Assembly (NCBI GenBank): GCA_037447655.1
Contig: JBBHKE010003016.1
Coordinates: 1 to 64,000 of the forward strand
Source: Zygnema cylindricum
Taxonomy: Eukaryota; Streptophyta; Zygnematophyceae; Zygnematales; Zygnemataceae
Length of the DNA: 64,000 nt
Reading direction: 5' to 3'
Numbering within the stretch: position 1 is the first letter of the stretch; every line of letters begins with the position of its first letter. Below, one piece after another: positions 20,506 through 31,689 of the stretch. Both the position numbers and the translations under genes were made by a program. Below the pieces are notes generated by a model. It was not told the DNA's origin. It saw nothing but the letters and a program-made list of their open reading frames with translations, and did not search any database.

Positions 20506-20802
20506 TAGTTTTTTAAGGTATTGAATATTTCAAAAATTTGAAATTTGAACGTTAAAATAAAGTACGAATTTTAAAAATTCCGAAGTCGTTTGATGCGCAC
20601 TTTACGTAGTAATAGTTAGTTTAATCCGTGCGTGTTATGCGCATGGGACTTCTATGCCCAATATAGATTACTTAAATAAAGTAGAGTAAACTTCCTATGT
20701 GAAAAAGTTATATCACACAAATTGGCGTTCATAACTCTAACTGTTTTTTTTTTGTTTTTTTACTCTAATTTTTTCTTTACTCCAATTACCATTCGCGGTG
20801 TA

Positions 20803-22435
20803 GTGAATTCAAATTTCCTAGTATTAAAGAAATACACCGGACTTTCCGGGTGCCATTTCAAATTTGTAATTTCCCGCGGTACTCCGTATAAGTTTTGTCG
20901 TTTTAATCATATTTTTAGAATGACGTCGTACCAATTTGAATTTTGAATCTGACGCGGCATGCATTTTGAATTGTCGCATCTTCGATGGTACAAAAGGTGA
21001 CGTGGTCACTTTTCGGACAAAAAAAGGTCAGAAAATAATGTTTTCTGTACTTTCAAATGTCCAAATCGCGGTAAGATCGGACGGTTCAGTTTCACTTTTC
21101 CTGATCTGGATTCGATGAGTCACAAACTGTATAATAATTCAGAACCGTACAGCCATACGGAATTGGGTTCCGGCAACCACGTCCAGATTCAGGAGGTTTC
21201 TGTACCAGATTGCTTACCCTGGATTTCCGTACGCCTCGTTAGACGTGGCCTCAAGTTGGGTCACCAGCTAAAGAAAGTCCAGATTTATATTTAATTATTT
21301 ATCACGTGAATCTTGAGACGGATGTCCACTCGGACGAATCTGCCGTTGCGTACGAAACTGCGCCAATAGCGTACGCTCTCCACTGTACGGCTCAATGATA
21401 TTGGAAGATCGTCGTGGCTCCCGATTGTACACGCACGGGCTCACGGTTTAAATAATGCCTCTTTTTGCAAATTATGCGCACGTATCCATAAATGAAATGA
21501 AGGGATGTGCCACCTCCACGGAGACACCGTACAGTGACTCGTCGGGACTGTGACATGCTGTGCTAACTGAACACATCAGCTTTATTCTCACTCGAATTGT
21601 GAAAGTTTCTGTACTGTAGTGTTGGCGTATCGAATCGTATCCTTATCTAAAGAGGATTTGACGAACCCGGTTTCGTACTTTGACATTCTTTCAATTTGTA
21701 CATCGACGCGAAAAATAATTTGTTCACAATCTCCGTGGATACGGTGTACGGAAACGTCACGCTGATGGCTACAGTGTTCTACGAGGAGGATGACCGGCCG
21801 AACAATCGGAATTTAAAAACAAATCAAAGATAAATCAATCTTTCCAATGATAACCAATTATATAATAAATTTATAAAAGTTCATAGCCTGCCCGCTGCTT
21901 CGGGCAGAATACCTATGTGAAAAGCACAGCACAGATTTTCAAACTATGGTGCCTAGCTTTGGTGTCAGTGATCTCTATGGCTCGATTTACATATCTGGAT
22001 TACAATAAGCTAAGCAAAGATTTACGCAATCTTTATTAGATGTGGCATAGTTCAAAAGTAGGTGACCGTACGCCCATACAATATGCCTATTGTATGCAAA
22101 ACATACAATATGGCCTTAAGACCCATATTGTATTGGCCGCAAAACTCACAACTTCGCGCATGTAAGCATATCCTTCAGTTTATTTTTTTTGCAATCGCAG
22201 CCGTCCATATACTGACGCGATGGATGCCGCTGTTCCGGCAAATTTGAATTCCTAACTAAACGAGACATTCGTAGACGCAATCTTGGCTGTCAGATTTACG
22301 TTAGGATACAGGACAACCGCAAAAACAGTTCGTGACTGACAACCGTCCACTAAATTAGGGTGTTCCCTGTTAGTTAAGGCAACGTGGATCCATAGAAAAT
22401 TAGAATTGTACATTTAACCTTGTACTACAGTACAG
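20803..22435. other. unassigned intergenic stretch
   Basis: No gene recognised. Short frames only. Composition is near that of other intergenic parts of the window, with frequent GTAC words. No terminal repeats could be paired. Confidence 0.45.
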
Positions 22436-22437
22436 TA

Positions 22438-23177
22438 CACCGTCGATCGTATTTGGCGCGTTGAAAACTACACCGCGCATCGTTATTAGTGTAAAAGTTT
22501 AAAAAGTGTGGAAGTAAATATATCGTCATTGAAGCTAATTAAAATTTAAAAAAAAAAAAAAAAAAAGGTGTATTCTAATTTCGGCGTTTATGCTAATTTG
22601 GGAACAGCAAAAATGGAATATTCCTTGTACGATTATATACATTAATATATGTATCCGTACAAAATATTAAAAATCGTACGACGTCGTGAAATTTAAATAT
22701 TCGTACATGTAAGACTAATTTACGTGTCAGAACAATCCCGTTTTTTTAGCGCACAATCCTATGCGTGCGCATCTGATTTAACTCATTTTTTGTAAAATTT
22801 TCACTTGAAAAAGTACATTTATGTACGGTCTGACATAGACCGTACACCACACTATTTAGATATTATTGTAATTGGTCCTTTACGCTATTTTGTACGGTAT
22901 CTTATTTAACGTCAAGGAAAAATTAAAATCATGTATCCTATTTGAGGAAAAAAAACAAAATTTTAAGAACCCAAATTAGTGTCGTTGACACTAATAACGA
23001 TGCGCGGTGTAATTCGGCGCCCCTAAATTTTGACCCTTGAACCTTAAATAGAATAAATGACGCTATTTAAGGACATGGACCATAGTTTGCCACGTCTCCT
23101 AGCACTTAATTAGAATTAATGACGCTAATTTGTTCTTTACTCTAATAATTTCTACACGCTAAATACAATCGACGGTG
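22438..23177. mobile_element. MITE (outer), split by a second MITE
   Basis: Outer TIRs CACCGTCGATCGTATTTGGC (22438) and the inverted copy ending ATACAATCGACGGTG (23177), flanked by TA within a mirrored TACAGTACAG...CTGTACTGTA context. Without the inner element it would be about 200 bp. Its right part resembles 17736-17880. Confidence 0.8.
22471..23009. mobile_element. MITE (inner, copy 4), nested
   Basis: 539 bp, TIRs CACCGCGCATCGTTATTAGT and ACTAATAACGATGCGCGGTG, TA duplications at 22469-22470 and 23010-23011. It inserted 31 bp inside the outer MITE. The interior shares the CTTGAAAAAGTACAT and GACCGTACACCACACTATTTA blocks with the copy at 16163-16650. Contains a poly-A run near 22545-22566. 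Confidence 0.88.
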
Positions 23178-23179
23178 TA

Positions 23180-23582
23180 CTGTACTGTAATGCTTTAGTG
23201 ACGTCCTTTTTTCCATTACTTTGCCGGGAAGATTTTTACGTTGTTCACACTAAACTGAAAAGATGTGATAGAAAACCATGTACAGTATTTTATCAGGACG
23301 TCAGCAGCTAATTTATGGCATCTGTCAACATGGAAAAAAAATCATCATTTTATTACATAATGTGCGAAGTAAAAACCATCAAAGTACAAAGGGGGTAAAA
23401 AAAAAATAGAACATTTAAAGACTACAAGAGCCAACACCTAGGAAAACAAAACAAAGCAAAACAAAAAAACAAATGAGGAAAAACAACAGCAACTAGGCTA
23501 ACTAGCAAGACTAAACCAAAAACCAAAGATGACTAGACAAAAAAGGAAAAACCCACTCTATATGATGCCCCACAACCCCAAC
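23180..23582. other. unassigned, A-rich on the plus strand
   Basis: No gene. 23330-23540 is adenine-rich on the plus strand (AACAAAACAAAGC, AAAAAAAC). It borders the 3' end of the minus-strand RT pseudogene but has the wrong polarity for its poly-A tail. Confidence 0.45.
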
Positions 23583-26034
23583 CAACTAAATTCCACACCC
23601 CCAAAGATTGTGGATGTGGACTGGATCTCGTGGAGGAAGGTCTAGGAGGCTTCGCCTATCGTCCGCCACCGTGCTTCGACGGAGAAGGGCCCCAGCTTGC
23701 GCTCCTTGAAGGGCGACCGATACAGGTTGCCGATAAAAAGCAACCAGAAGGCTAAGGGGCGGGCTCCCAGGACCCTTAGAATCAGAAGCTCTCTTAGCAC
23801 AGTTGCAAAGAAAATCATCGAAAGACTTGTCCAAAGAACCAAAAATCTTTGCAGCATTTGGGACAAACTGGTCCGTCGGGTACTAGTGAGCGTAATCTCT
23901 TTCCTTAGCAGCCGCTGCATCCCAAGCCGCCACGCCTGAATGTACTGCTGCGCGAGAAGAAATGTGGGTCCCAGTCGGATCAGTAAGGACCACATCACCC
24001 AAAGGTCGCCCAGTCCCATGGAGGAAAACCAAGTCAACCCGAGGGCTTCGGAGACCACTAGATTGGGGACGAGGAGGTAAAATATGAGAAACCTCCCGCT
24101 TCACAATGTAGCCTACTTTGACACCAATCGCAGCAACTGCATCACGAAACAAATCATGCCCGACGGTCGTTCACCCCTTCGCAAACAACGAAGTAAATGG
24201 ATGCCGTCAAAGTCAATAGGTTAGTTGCAAACACAGTTGGGGCGCCCAAGAAGCGGAGGGTGAGGCCAACCCAAACGAAGGCGGATAGCAGAGGTGAACT
24301 GGTCAGACGTCATACGAAGTGTCTAAAAATTGGGTGTTGCCTATAACCACGCAAAAAAACCCGACCCATAACACAAACGTAAACGAGCACGCGATTGAGC
24401 AGAAGGTAGCGCGAGTAATAGATCATGGAATTCACAACTCCTAACTGCTCGGATATGCGTTGTTGCATATGGTAGTTATTGTCAACAATAAGAGACAGGA
24501 AAGGTGGCGCTTGGTTTTCGGGCATCAGACGGAAGAAGTGCACGGGCAAAGAGAAGAGCTTGATGATACGGAAAAAGATTATCCTCCACTTTAGGGACGA
24601 CTTGAGCTAGAATGGGAACATCATTTGCTATAAAACGGGAAGCGATAGCAGGCTCCACTAAAGCCTAACTACCCAAAAAAGTCGTTGGAGCAACTCGGGC
24701 CACTAGAATCAAACCTAAACCCCTGTTGGAAATTGGAAGGCTAGCTTGACGACGTGCAAATGAACCCTCTGTGCGATTAAAAATCCTATGCCCAACAAGG
24801 TGATGGAGAACACTAAAAAGTTGATCGTCGAACCCTTTTAGAGAGGACAAAAATGGATCCGTTGGTGGTACCATCCGAGCGAGCTACTGAGGACGTTGAG
24901 CAAAGCAACAAGTGAGGATTTGAATGCCACCTGGGAGTCGGAGAGCTTAGGAAGTTCATTAGAGTGCGAGAGGTCCTCCAACAAAGCATCAATGACAACT
25001 TGGTTCACAAAAGATGGGGCACCGATAAAAGATACTAAAGCTTTATTACCATCTGTCGAAGATGTAATACGAAAACCCACAAGAACAAGGAAGTTTGAAG
25101 GTAAGCCGTGCGGGCACCAAGCCAAACATTTAGACGGCTTAACTGACAAACCAATCCGACGAAGTTGCTCCGCAAAATGAGAAAAGGCAGATAAAACTTG
25201 GTCACGAGGGCCCACAATATAAGTATCATATGCGATGGAAGGGAATAAACAACCAGGAAAAGTCGTAGCAGAGTCGCATAAAAATTAAACGTGAACTGAA
25301 GCAAAAAAGGGGGCCCCCAAAGGATCACCTTGGCAAGTGCCAGTCGCAGATTCCAATGTGGCAACCTCACCATAGGGATCGCCAAGAGGAAAGATGAAGG
25401 AGCTCGGGCGAGAATAAAATGCACTAACAAAAGGGAAAATGTGACTGATGGGAGATAGAGCATGCCTCAATTCTCGAAAGATAACACTACGGTTGACAGT
25501 GTTAAAGGCGTTAGCGACATCTTACTGGAGAACCACCCAATCCGGATAGAGATCTAAAACAACGCGAAAACCATGAACAACCGCCTCACAACCCCCTTTT
25601 GTAGCAACTCCGAACAAGTGCGGTGAAAAATGGTCATGGAAAGCCCCTTCGCGTTGAATACAAATTGAGCGAGCAACAAAACGGCAGAACACCTCACCGA
25701 TAGCAATTGGGCGAATTCCCTCAACACGCTTAATAACAGCAACAAGGCGAGGCGCAGAGAGAAGGGGTACAACATTGTGAGGAACGTGTACTCAAGCCAC
25801 CTTTGAAGCTACCTTAAAAATAAGATCAAAACCTTGAGAGGGGATGTCTGGAGGAAATATGTCGCTGAGGAGTTCATACACCATCCCAGATGGGCCCTCG
25901 AAATAAAAATGAGGCGACCGAAGCAAAACTATAGTAAATGCTTCCCACTCCAAGCCGAACGATTCAATAGGATCATAGACTTCCGCGAATGGGAGGATCT
26001 TTTCATGGGCCGGAGGATGTAATATGGAATTCAA
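23583..26034 (-). pseudogene. non-LTR-type reverse transcriptase with C-terminal domain, broken
   Basis: Read 5' to 3' on the minus strand: an EGPSGMVYELL block (about 25880) like the RT entry region, GIRPIAIGEVFCRFVAR (25690), DVANAFNTVNRSVI (25510) holding the first catalytic Asp, GTCQGDPLGAPFFA (25330), then AYDTYIVGPRD (25225) where non-LTR RTs have a Y-x-D-D core, and LSVKPSKC (25150). At 23883-24152 a C-terminal piece (RVDLVFLHGTGRP, DVVLTDPTG) resembles the extra C-terminal domain of such proteins, possibly nuclease-like. Several stops and shifts break it. The 5' end is cut off by the LTR starting at 26035. It recalls LINE/R2-like or orphan plant RT families; I cannot choose among them. 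Confidence 0.72.
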
Positions 26035-26911
26035 TGGTCTCCATTGACCCACAAAATGAGCAGCCTATGTAAAGCCTCTAGGATAATATTTGCCCCTTCC
26101 ACTTTCCCACTAAATAAGTGCCGCCCAGTCACACAAATATTCTGACCACCCTCACCACTGTGAGGAGAAGACTCCCTTGAGTCAAACGCAAAAAGAATCA
26201 TTGAATTTGCTCCCTTTAGCATTAAGTTATGGCTGGTCAAATATGACCTTTATAGTTACAAGCTCTCTTAGAGAGAGGTACCTAAATATCACTAAGTCTT
26301 GGTCTGCCTACTCACGACTACCTACTACTAAACCATAGTCCAATAGGAACACTATATAGTACAAGAAGGTACAATTGGAGATGTACTTATTGTATGACCA
26401 TTGTACGACATGGTCTACACCGTGACACTTGTCATATCGGGAGCCATGGTTCCTCCTCCCATCTTCTCGGGTATCAAATAATGTGGCGCCACGTGGCACC
26501 GCGTAACGCTATCTCCAAATGACGCCAAAATCTCACTTCGCGTGGCGGCTACAATGTCGGCCGTCTGATCAAAACCTATTTTACACGGCTGAGATTCGCG
26601 TAGATGCATGAATTGCTCTTTTTGGTTAGTCGGTTGTTTAATTAACTGTTGCATTAATGTTTATATATCAATAAACCCGTCACGTGTATCGTTTCGATAA
26701 CTCTTTAGTGGATAAGGCTTATGCTATATACTAGTTCACAAACCCAGATTCAAATCTGGACTTAGGCAAAATTTTAGTAAAATATGCTTTACTTCAAAAT
26801 CTGCCACTTTCTACATATGGCGGCAGCCATGGCGTGCCTTTGATCCTCACTCTCTTTCTTTAAAGTAAAACTAAAATATAGAAGTGAAATATTAATTACC
26901 TCTTTTCAACA
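26035..26911 (-). repeat. 3' LTR of copia D
   Basis: On the minus strand it starts TGTTGAAAAGAGG after a purine tract (26912-26924) and ends near AATGGAGACCA at 26035, where the RT pseudogene resumes. It aligns with the LTRs at 31594 and 39419 (shared CAGCCACGCGAAGTGAGATTTTG-type region, TATATAGTGTTCC, GACTCAAGGGAGTC). Antisense to the LTR, 26701-26759 contains a tRNA-like stretch with a GATTCAAATCTGG B-box. Confidence 0.75.
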
Positions 26912-26924
26912 CTCCCTTTAATTC

Positions 26925-27720
26925 CTAGTCACTTTTTAATTTTAATCCACAGTTTTCTCTGCAATAAATCAACTTAGGGGAAGGCACTGCTTTTGTCATC
27001 ATGTCTGCAATCATTTCTCTATCAGTTTTATAAAGTATTTTAATAATTTTATTTTCAACCTTCTCTGTGACAAAGCTTAGTCTAATATTCATATGCTTAG
27101 CTTTGAAGTGATGTTTCGGATTAGCTGCAATCGAGATAGCAGGTTGATTATCTCAAAAAACATTTTGAGTTCCAAACTTCATGAACCCAAGTTCTTCAAG
27201 AAGAGATTTAACCCACATTAACTCTTTGGTGGCAGCAGAGGAAGACATGTATTCAGCCTCATATTAGACTGAGCAACTACTTGCTTGCTACTCCAACAAC
27301 ATGAACCGGATCCAATTTGCAACACATATCCAGTGGTATACCGCCTTAAAGGCACATCTCCATAATTGGCATCACTCCAGGTGGTGATGTCAATGTGCTC
27401 CCCTCCCAAATGCAACCATAATTCCCTTGTCCCCACCAAATACCTCATCACCCTTTTGGCAGCCTCATAGTCTCTCTTTCTTGGTTCATTTAGACTTCTA
27501 CTAAGGACACCTACAGCTGCAGCTATATCTGGACGGGTACAATTCATAAAATTAATTATACTGCCTACAATCCGTCGTTTAGGGATATTTTCCATAAATT
27601 TTCTTTCTATCTCATCCATCTCATCATTAATGATCAATATTCCTCTCTGTTCACTCCCCTCAGACACTTTCTTCAAATCTATAGGAGTAGTACATCCGTT
27701 TGCTTTTTTCCATCTGAAAT
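26925..27720 (-). pseudogene. copia D RNase H, broken
   Basis: Minus-strand copia RNase H region: GSIINFMNCTRPDIAAAVGV, AAKRVMRYLVGTRELWL and WSDANYGDVPL in a 152-codon piece (27218-27676). It is followed by interrupted remnants of the NQPAISIAANPKHHF and AKHMNIRLSF motifs down to about 27000. RT and integrase are missing; sequence from another LTR begins at about 27782. Confidence 0.82.
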
Positions 27721-27781
27721 TTTTCTAGCATATTACCAATTGCTTTTTTTTTTGACTTTTATAATTTTATTCCCTCTATCT

Positions 27782-28540
27782 TGTAGAAATCGATGGTTCT
27801 TTTATTATTTTCTAGGTTGTAATTTGGAATATAGAAAGAAGCCGAGGCAGTCTGCCTCTAACTTCTCTCTCCAACTCTCACACTTGTTGCAGTCAATGAG
27901 ATGTTGGAGAGGAAGCTAGAGCCATGGCTACCTAGGCTATCCAAAGGTTTATGGGAAATATATTAGTTGATTTACGGAAAGGTAAGTTTATTTACTAAAA
28001 GTAGTATGTCGGAACAAGAATTTGATCTTGATACCTGCCGATCGTTAGAACGCTAGTAGCCGGTGGCCTTAACCGTTAAGTATAGGCAGAAAGTTATATA
28101 TTAATAGGTTTGATATTTTTTTAAATGTTGCCACGTAGGAAAATCCATTTATCAGCGGAACTTTACGGATACATTGATCTATTTATGTAAAAGTACGGAT
28201 TTCGGTATGGATAAGTCACGAGTACCGCGCATTTTGTTTCTTTTACGAAACAAATACCGCACAAGCATTTATGACGGCTACGATTGAAATCTGCATTCAA
28301 TCGGACGGTCGAAAAGAAAGCCGAGATCGCGGAAAATATTCTCGGCGGTTTGTGGTCATTGCCACATCGTATGAGACGTGGCACGATTAAGTTGGATCGC
28401 GACATCTCCGGGGATTACAGGACCAAATCTTGATATGACATGTGTCGACATTTAGGCCATGTCGTACAATATCCGTACATAAAGTACACCTGCAGCTGTA
28501 CTTTTGTGTACACCACTGTAATGTGATTGGTGCCGTATAC
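27782..28540 (+). repeat. LTR fragment in plus orientation, inside copia D
   Basis: Begins TGTAGAAATCGATGG, followed by the TTTTCTAGGTTGTAA and GCCGAGGCAGTCTGCCTCTA blocks that open the LTRs at 31594 and 39419. It contains a decayed tRNA-like stretch near 28040-28085 and a GTACACCACTGTAATGTGATTGG region shared with the LTR at 40395. It is opposite in orientation to the surrounding copia D coding remnants and runs into the TRIM-like copy at 28541. Confidence 0.6.
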
Positions 28541-28724
28541 TGTTGGATTGGCACGTGAAGCTGGTCCAATACGGGGTAGAATATGGAAATATCCATACTC
28601 GAGCCGCCCGTAATAAATGGGTACGGACCCGCCAGTCTCAACATCGAGCTGGTGGCACAGTGGTAGTGCGTTCGCAGCTGAAGTGAAAGGTCCCAGGTTC
28701 GAACCCTGGCCGGCTCAATTTTCC
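28541..28724 (+). mobile_element. truncated TRIM-like LTR with tRNA-like module (third copy)
   Basis: Starts TGTTGGATTGGCACGTGAAG and aligns with the LTRs at 32681 and 32968 through the tRNA-like part to TTTTCCC, where copia D protease sequence resumes. The last ~45 bp of the LTR are missing. The tRNA-like section is the best preserved of the three copies. Confidence 0.7.
28646..28716 (+). other. tRNA-like module (A and B boxes) within the LTR
   Basis: 71 nt that fold as a cloverleaf: acceptor GAGCTGG/CCGGCTC (one G-T pair), a D-arm containing TGGCACAGTGGT (A-box consensus), and T-arm CCAGG-TTCGAAC-CCTGG with a perfect B-box GGTTCGAACCC. The anticodon loop AGCTGAA lacks the universal U33, so a functional tRNA is unlikely. 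The Pol III promoter elements look intact. Confidence 0.7.
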
Positions 28725-28729
28725 CATTC

Positions 28730-29117
28730 TTACTCACTGTTTTCTTCCCATTCTCAGAAATAGTTTTAAAACCCTTCTTTTCTACCACTGACGTAGAGAA
28801 AAAGTTTCTTTTAAAAGCTGGGACATGCAACACATCTTCCAAGACCCTTTTCACAGGTTTTCCCTCTACGTTCAACATAAGTGACACCCTCCCCTTTGCT
28901 TTTGACTCAACAAAGGTATCATCACTAAAATAAATTTTGATGGGTGAAATGGATTGAATACTCTCAAATAGATGGCGATTGCGGCACATGTGGGCAGATG
29001 CGCCGGAGTCCATAATCCATTCGTCTTCCTCCACGCCTTCCGTTGCTTGTGCCATTGCAAAGTATTTCTTTTCGCTGTTATCGGGAAATCTGCTCACATC
29101 CTCCTCTTGAAGTACAT
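28730..29117 (-). pseudogene. copia D protease region, cut by insertion and assembly gap
   Basis: Minus-strand copia protease with EWIMDSGASAHMC (intact DSG), then VLEDVLHVPAFKRNFFSTS and SENGKKTVSKNGK. After that the frame runs into the TRIM-like repeat, yielding a chimeric 236-codon reading frame at 28387-29097. The 5' side disappears at the N gap. Confidence 0.85.
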
Positions 29118-29127
29118 NNNNNNNNNN
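29118..29127. other. assembly gap (10 N)
   Basis: Ten ambiguous bases. The gap length is probably nominal, so the join between copia D and the sequence to the right is unproven. Confidence 0.98.
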
Positions 29128-29740
29128 GGACTTTCAGTCGTCTCGTCAAAGATTTGAGAACCGACCATTTTCGTATGGAAATCCGTACTTGCGTATTATG
29201 TACGTGTACTTCGCAAGTGTACCGCGTCAAATGTACCTCACAGATCTTCACTCTGCTGACTTTCAGGAAAAAACCGTATTTCTTTTCGGCAAAGATTTTA
29301 CGGTCACCGCAAGTGACTTTGGAGACGTGATTTTTTTTCTTTTTTTTTTTTAAATGCCACGATATATTGTCGATACGATATATCGGCGATATATCGGCTA
29401 TAAATTGCGATATTTCGATAATCGATATATCGAGGCGATATATCGATTATCGTATACATAAAATTTGGTACATATCGAATATCGGCAAGTGGTCCTCGAT
29501 ACCCAACACTACTAATTGCCATAAAAATACGCCCAAAGATAGTAAAAAAAAATATTTTTCAGAGATCTTTTATTCGATACCATTATTGTTGTTTTTCATT
29601 GCAATAATTGTGAGATGGATACGGTAGTGGGAGAGGGAGCGAAAGAATGTTTTTTTGGAAAGCTATAATCCTTCCTATGCCTCGGGTGTGACGGCGAGTT
29701 TTCGGGACTTCGAATAATTTGGTGAGTCTAGTTCAGTATG
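29128..29740. repeat. unassigned stretch with a GATATATCG-rich block
   Basis: 29355-29465 is built from overlapping CGATATATCG words, highly self-complementary, and ends in CGATACCCAACACTACTAATTG at about 29497-29518. The inverse of that end, TAGTGTTGGGTAT, recurs at 57660. This may be the end of a TIR transposon. The rest has no recognisable gene. Confidence 0.55.
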
Positions 29741-30459
29741 CACTTGAATTAGTGTCGCAATGAAGGTTGGGAGTTAACGGTATCAGTCACTCCATGGACA
29801 CGCGTTGTCACGTTAGGGCATACGCTGCAGAACATCCTCTGTGGAAGTACAAATATACATGGGGACAACGGAGACCTGTGGAGGCATATCTCCGGTGCCG
29901 GCATATCTACAGTGTCGAATTCAGTATGTGGACGACGCATGAAGACCGCTAACAAATGCTGACTAAGCATAGAGTAGATTCATGATAATCCTACGTCGCA
30001 TCTGAATTTGATGTCGGTGTACATGATTGTAGAACATACGTTTGTCGCTTAGCTAATTAGTTAATTAGCATAGAATGTGCTGAGAATGACATACCTTCTG
30101 TTTTCGTGGAAACTCATAGTAATAGGTGTGTCAAGTTGTTATTTGTACGACAAGCATGCCTCCTTATAATCAATAGTGAAGCTTAAGTGTATACGAGTAG
30201 GACTTAGTCATTTTTGGAGTTAGGAACAATTTGTACAAAAAAACTGTGTATGTTATTTTTCGTAAATTTATCTGTGAATAATTCACAGATCTGTAAACAT
30301 AGTTTTGTGTAATTTTGTGTGTTCGTTCCTCGAGTTGTTATATACATTGTAAAAGATTTGTAGTGCTATAGTGTCTCTAATTTGTCAATTATCAACTGTT
30401 GAAGTTGCTGTTTTTCAGATAGGTTTTTGTGAAAGCTTCTTGCTTGGTTATATTATGAG
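29741..30459 (+). repeat. probable LTR/leader of copia G
   Basis: The ~50 bp before the gag ATG at 30460 (TTTTTGTGAAAGCTTCTTGCTT) match the corresponding segment of copia B's LTR. The stretch is therefore likely a decayed LTR plus leader. I could not place its 5' end. Confidence 0.4.
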
Positions 30460-31593
30460 ATGACTACACCTGCATCCTCCTCTTCTTCACCAACATCGTC
30501 ATCCTATTCAATTTCAACAGTTGTCTCACAACAACAAGTCACGAGCCCACCTTCACGAATTTCGATTTTTTATGGGAGGGCAAATCTGTATTGGGCAGAT
30601 ATTGTCAGACCTTACTTTGTACAAGTAAAGCTTTTTAATGTTGTTAATGGATCTCTTGTAGAAACAGATCCAAAACTTGATCTAAAAAATGAGCACGCTC
30701 TTTATTAAATAAAGTTAATGAAAACTAAGAAGCTACATATGTCATACATTCATGCTACTTAAGCATCAAAAATTTGGGATGCTTTGAAAAAGACATATTT
30801 TTAAACTAATGCACAACATGAGATTATAACTGTTGGGGAGATGTGGGTATATAAATACACAAGCGGAAGTATGGTGGAATATTGTAAAAAATTCAAACTT
30901 TTGATAGCCGAGAATGCATGCTCAGTGGGATCATTTCTTTAATACCATCATACTATGATTTTAGTGAGGGGGCTTCCTAGTAAGTATTCGGGAGCCTCAG
31001 ATGAAATGACAAAGCTAGATAAAGCTAACTAGAATCTAGTTACATAACTCCGACAGGAATCTAGGTACAGCTATAGATTACATGTTAAAGGAAGAAGCCA
31101 ATCTAGATACAGCTATAGATTACATGTTAAAGGAAGAAGCCACTTAGCAGGTATTTAATTTTGGAAAGCCAGAAGTAGCTTACAATGCTCAGTTTGAGAG
31201 AGATACCAGATTTCAAGGAAATCATTTTTTTCAGCAGTATGAAAGATGTGTCTAGTGCTATGATAATGGTCATCTATTTAGATATTGCCCTTTGTATATA
31301 AAAACTTGTGAAATAGGTTTTTATCGCAAAGGATAAAAAGTGAAAGGAGCTCCACTTACACCGAGGCCACCGATCAAAATTGCAACATTTTTAGCGGAGG
31401 AAACCAAACCGGTGAAGGAGATGGAGGGGGCGAATTTGAGGTTGCTTTTTTTCCTAAAAATGATGACACCGAATTATTTGCTCTTGCTAAGACGATAGAG
31501 GAAGAGAAAGATCTTCGGTGGATTATGGATAACGGGAGTTCCTCACATGTGCTGGAACAAATCCTATTTCAAGGAAATGGCACCTATCCCTTT
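30460..31593 (+). pseudogene. copia G gag to protease, broken
   Basis: Plus-strand gag starting MTTPASSSSSPTSSS, with PPSRISIF and LYWADIVRPYF (family: RIPVFNGQNYLYWADL). Then come GEMWVYKYTSGSMVEYCK, a damaged zinc knuckle near 31245 and the protease start RWIMDNGSSSHV near 31520, where DSG has become DNG. Many stops. The protease is cut by the LTR beginning at about 31594. 31060-31143 carries a ~42-bp tandem duplication (ATCTAGATACAGCTATAGAT unit). Confidence 0.82.
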
Positions 31594-31689
31594 GTAGAAA
31601 TTTATGATTCTTTTAAAATTTTCTAGGTCTTAAATGAAATGTAGAAATGAAGCCGAGGCAGTCTACCTCTAACTCTTATCTTGAACTCC

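Larger units (their letters stand above)
17736..20800. mobile_element. TA-flanked TIR pair enclosing a dead hAT transposase
   Basis: CATCGCGAATCGTAATTAGA at 17736 and the inverted copy ending CCATTCGCGGTG at 20800 form imperfect ~24-bp TIRs flanked by TA (17734-17735, 20801-20802). These match the MITE family in this window. The left ~150 bp aligns with the right part of the MITE at 22438-23177 (shared CCCTAAATTTTGAC block). The 3-kb interior holds a hAT transposase pseudogene, which normally gives 8-bp duplications. The likeliest reading is a MITE split by a hAT insertion whose own ends have decayed. Confidence 0.6.

Noticed and set aside
24310-24549. Additional gene in the RT pseudogene interval
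   Set aside because: Co-oriented with and inside the degenerate RT region; most likely part of its decayed body.
28646-28716. A functional tRNA gene
   Set aside because: It recurs inside two other LTR copies, lacks U33 and has a poorly paired anticodon stem in the other copies. It is better read as a repeat-borne tRNA-like module.
29355-29465. CRISPR-like or satellite array
   Set aside because: Irregular overlapping CGATATATCG words without constant spacers, in a eukaryotic transposon context.
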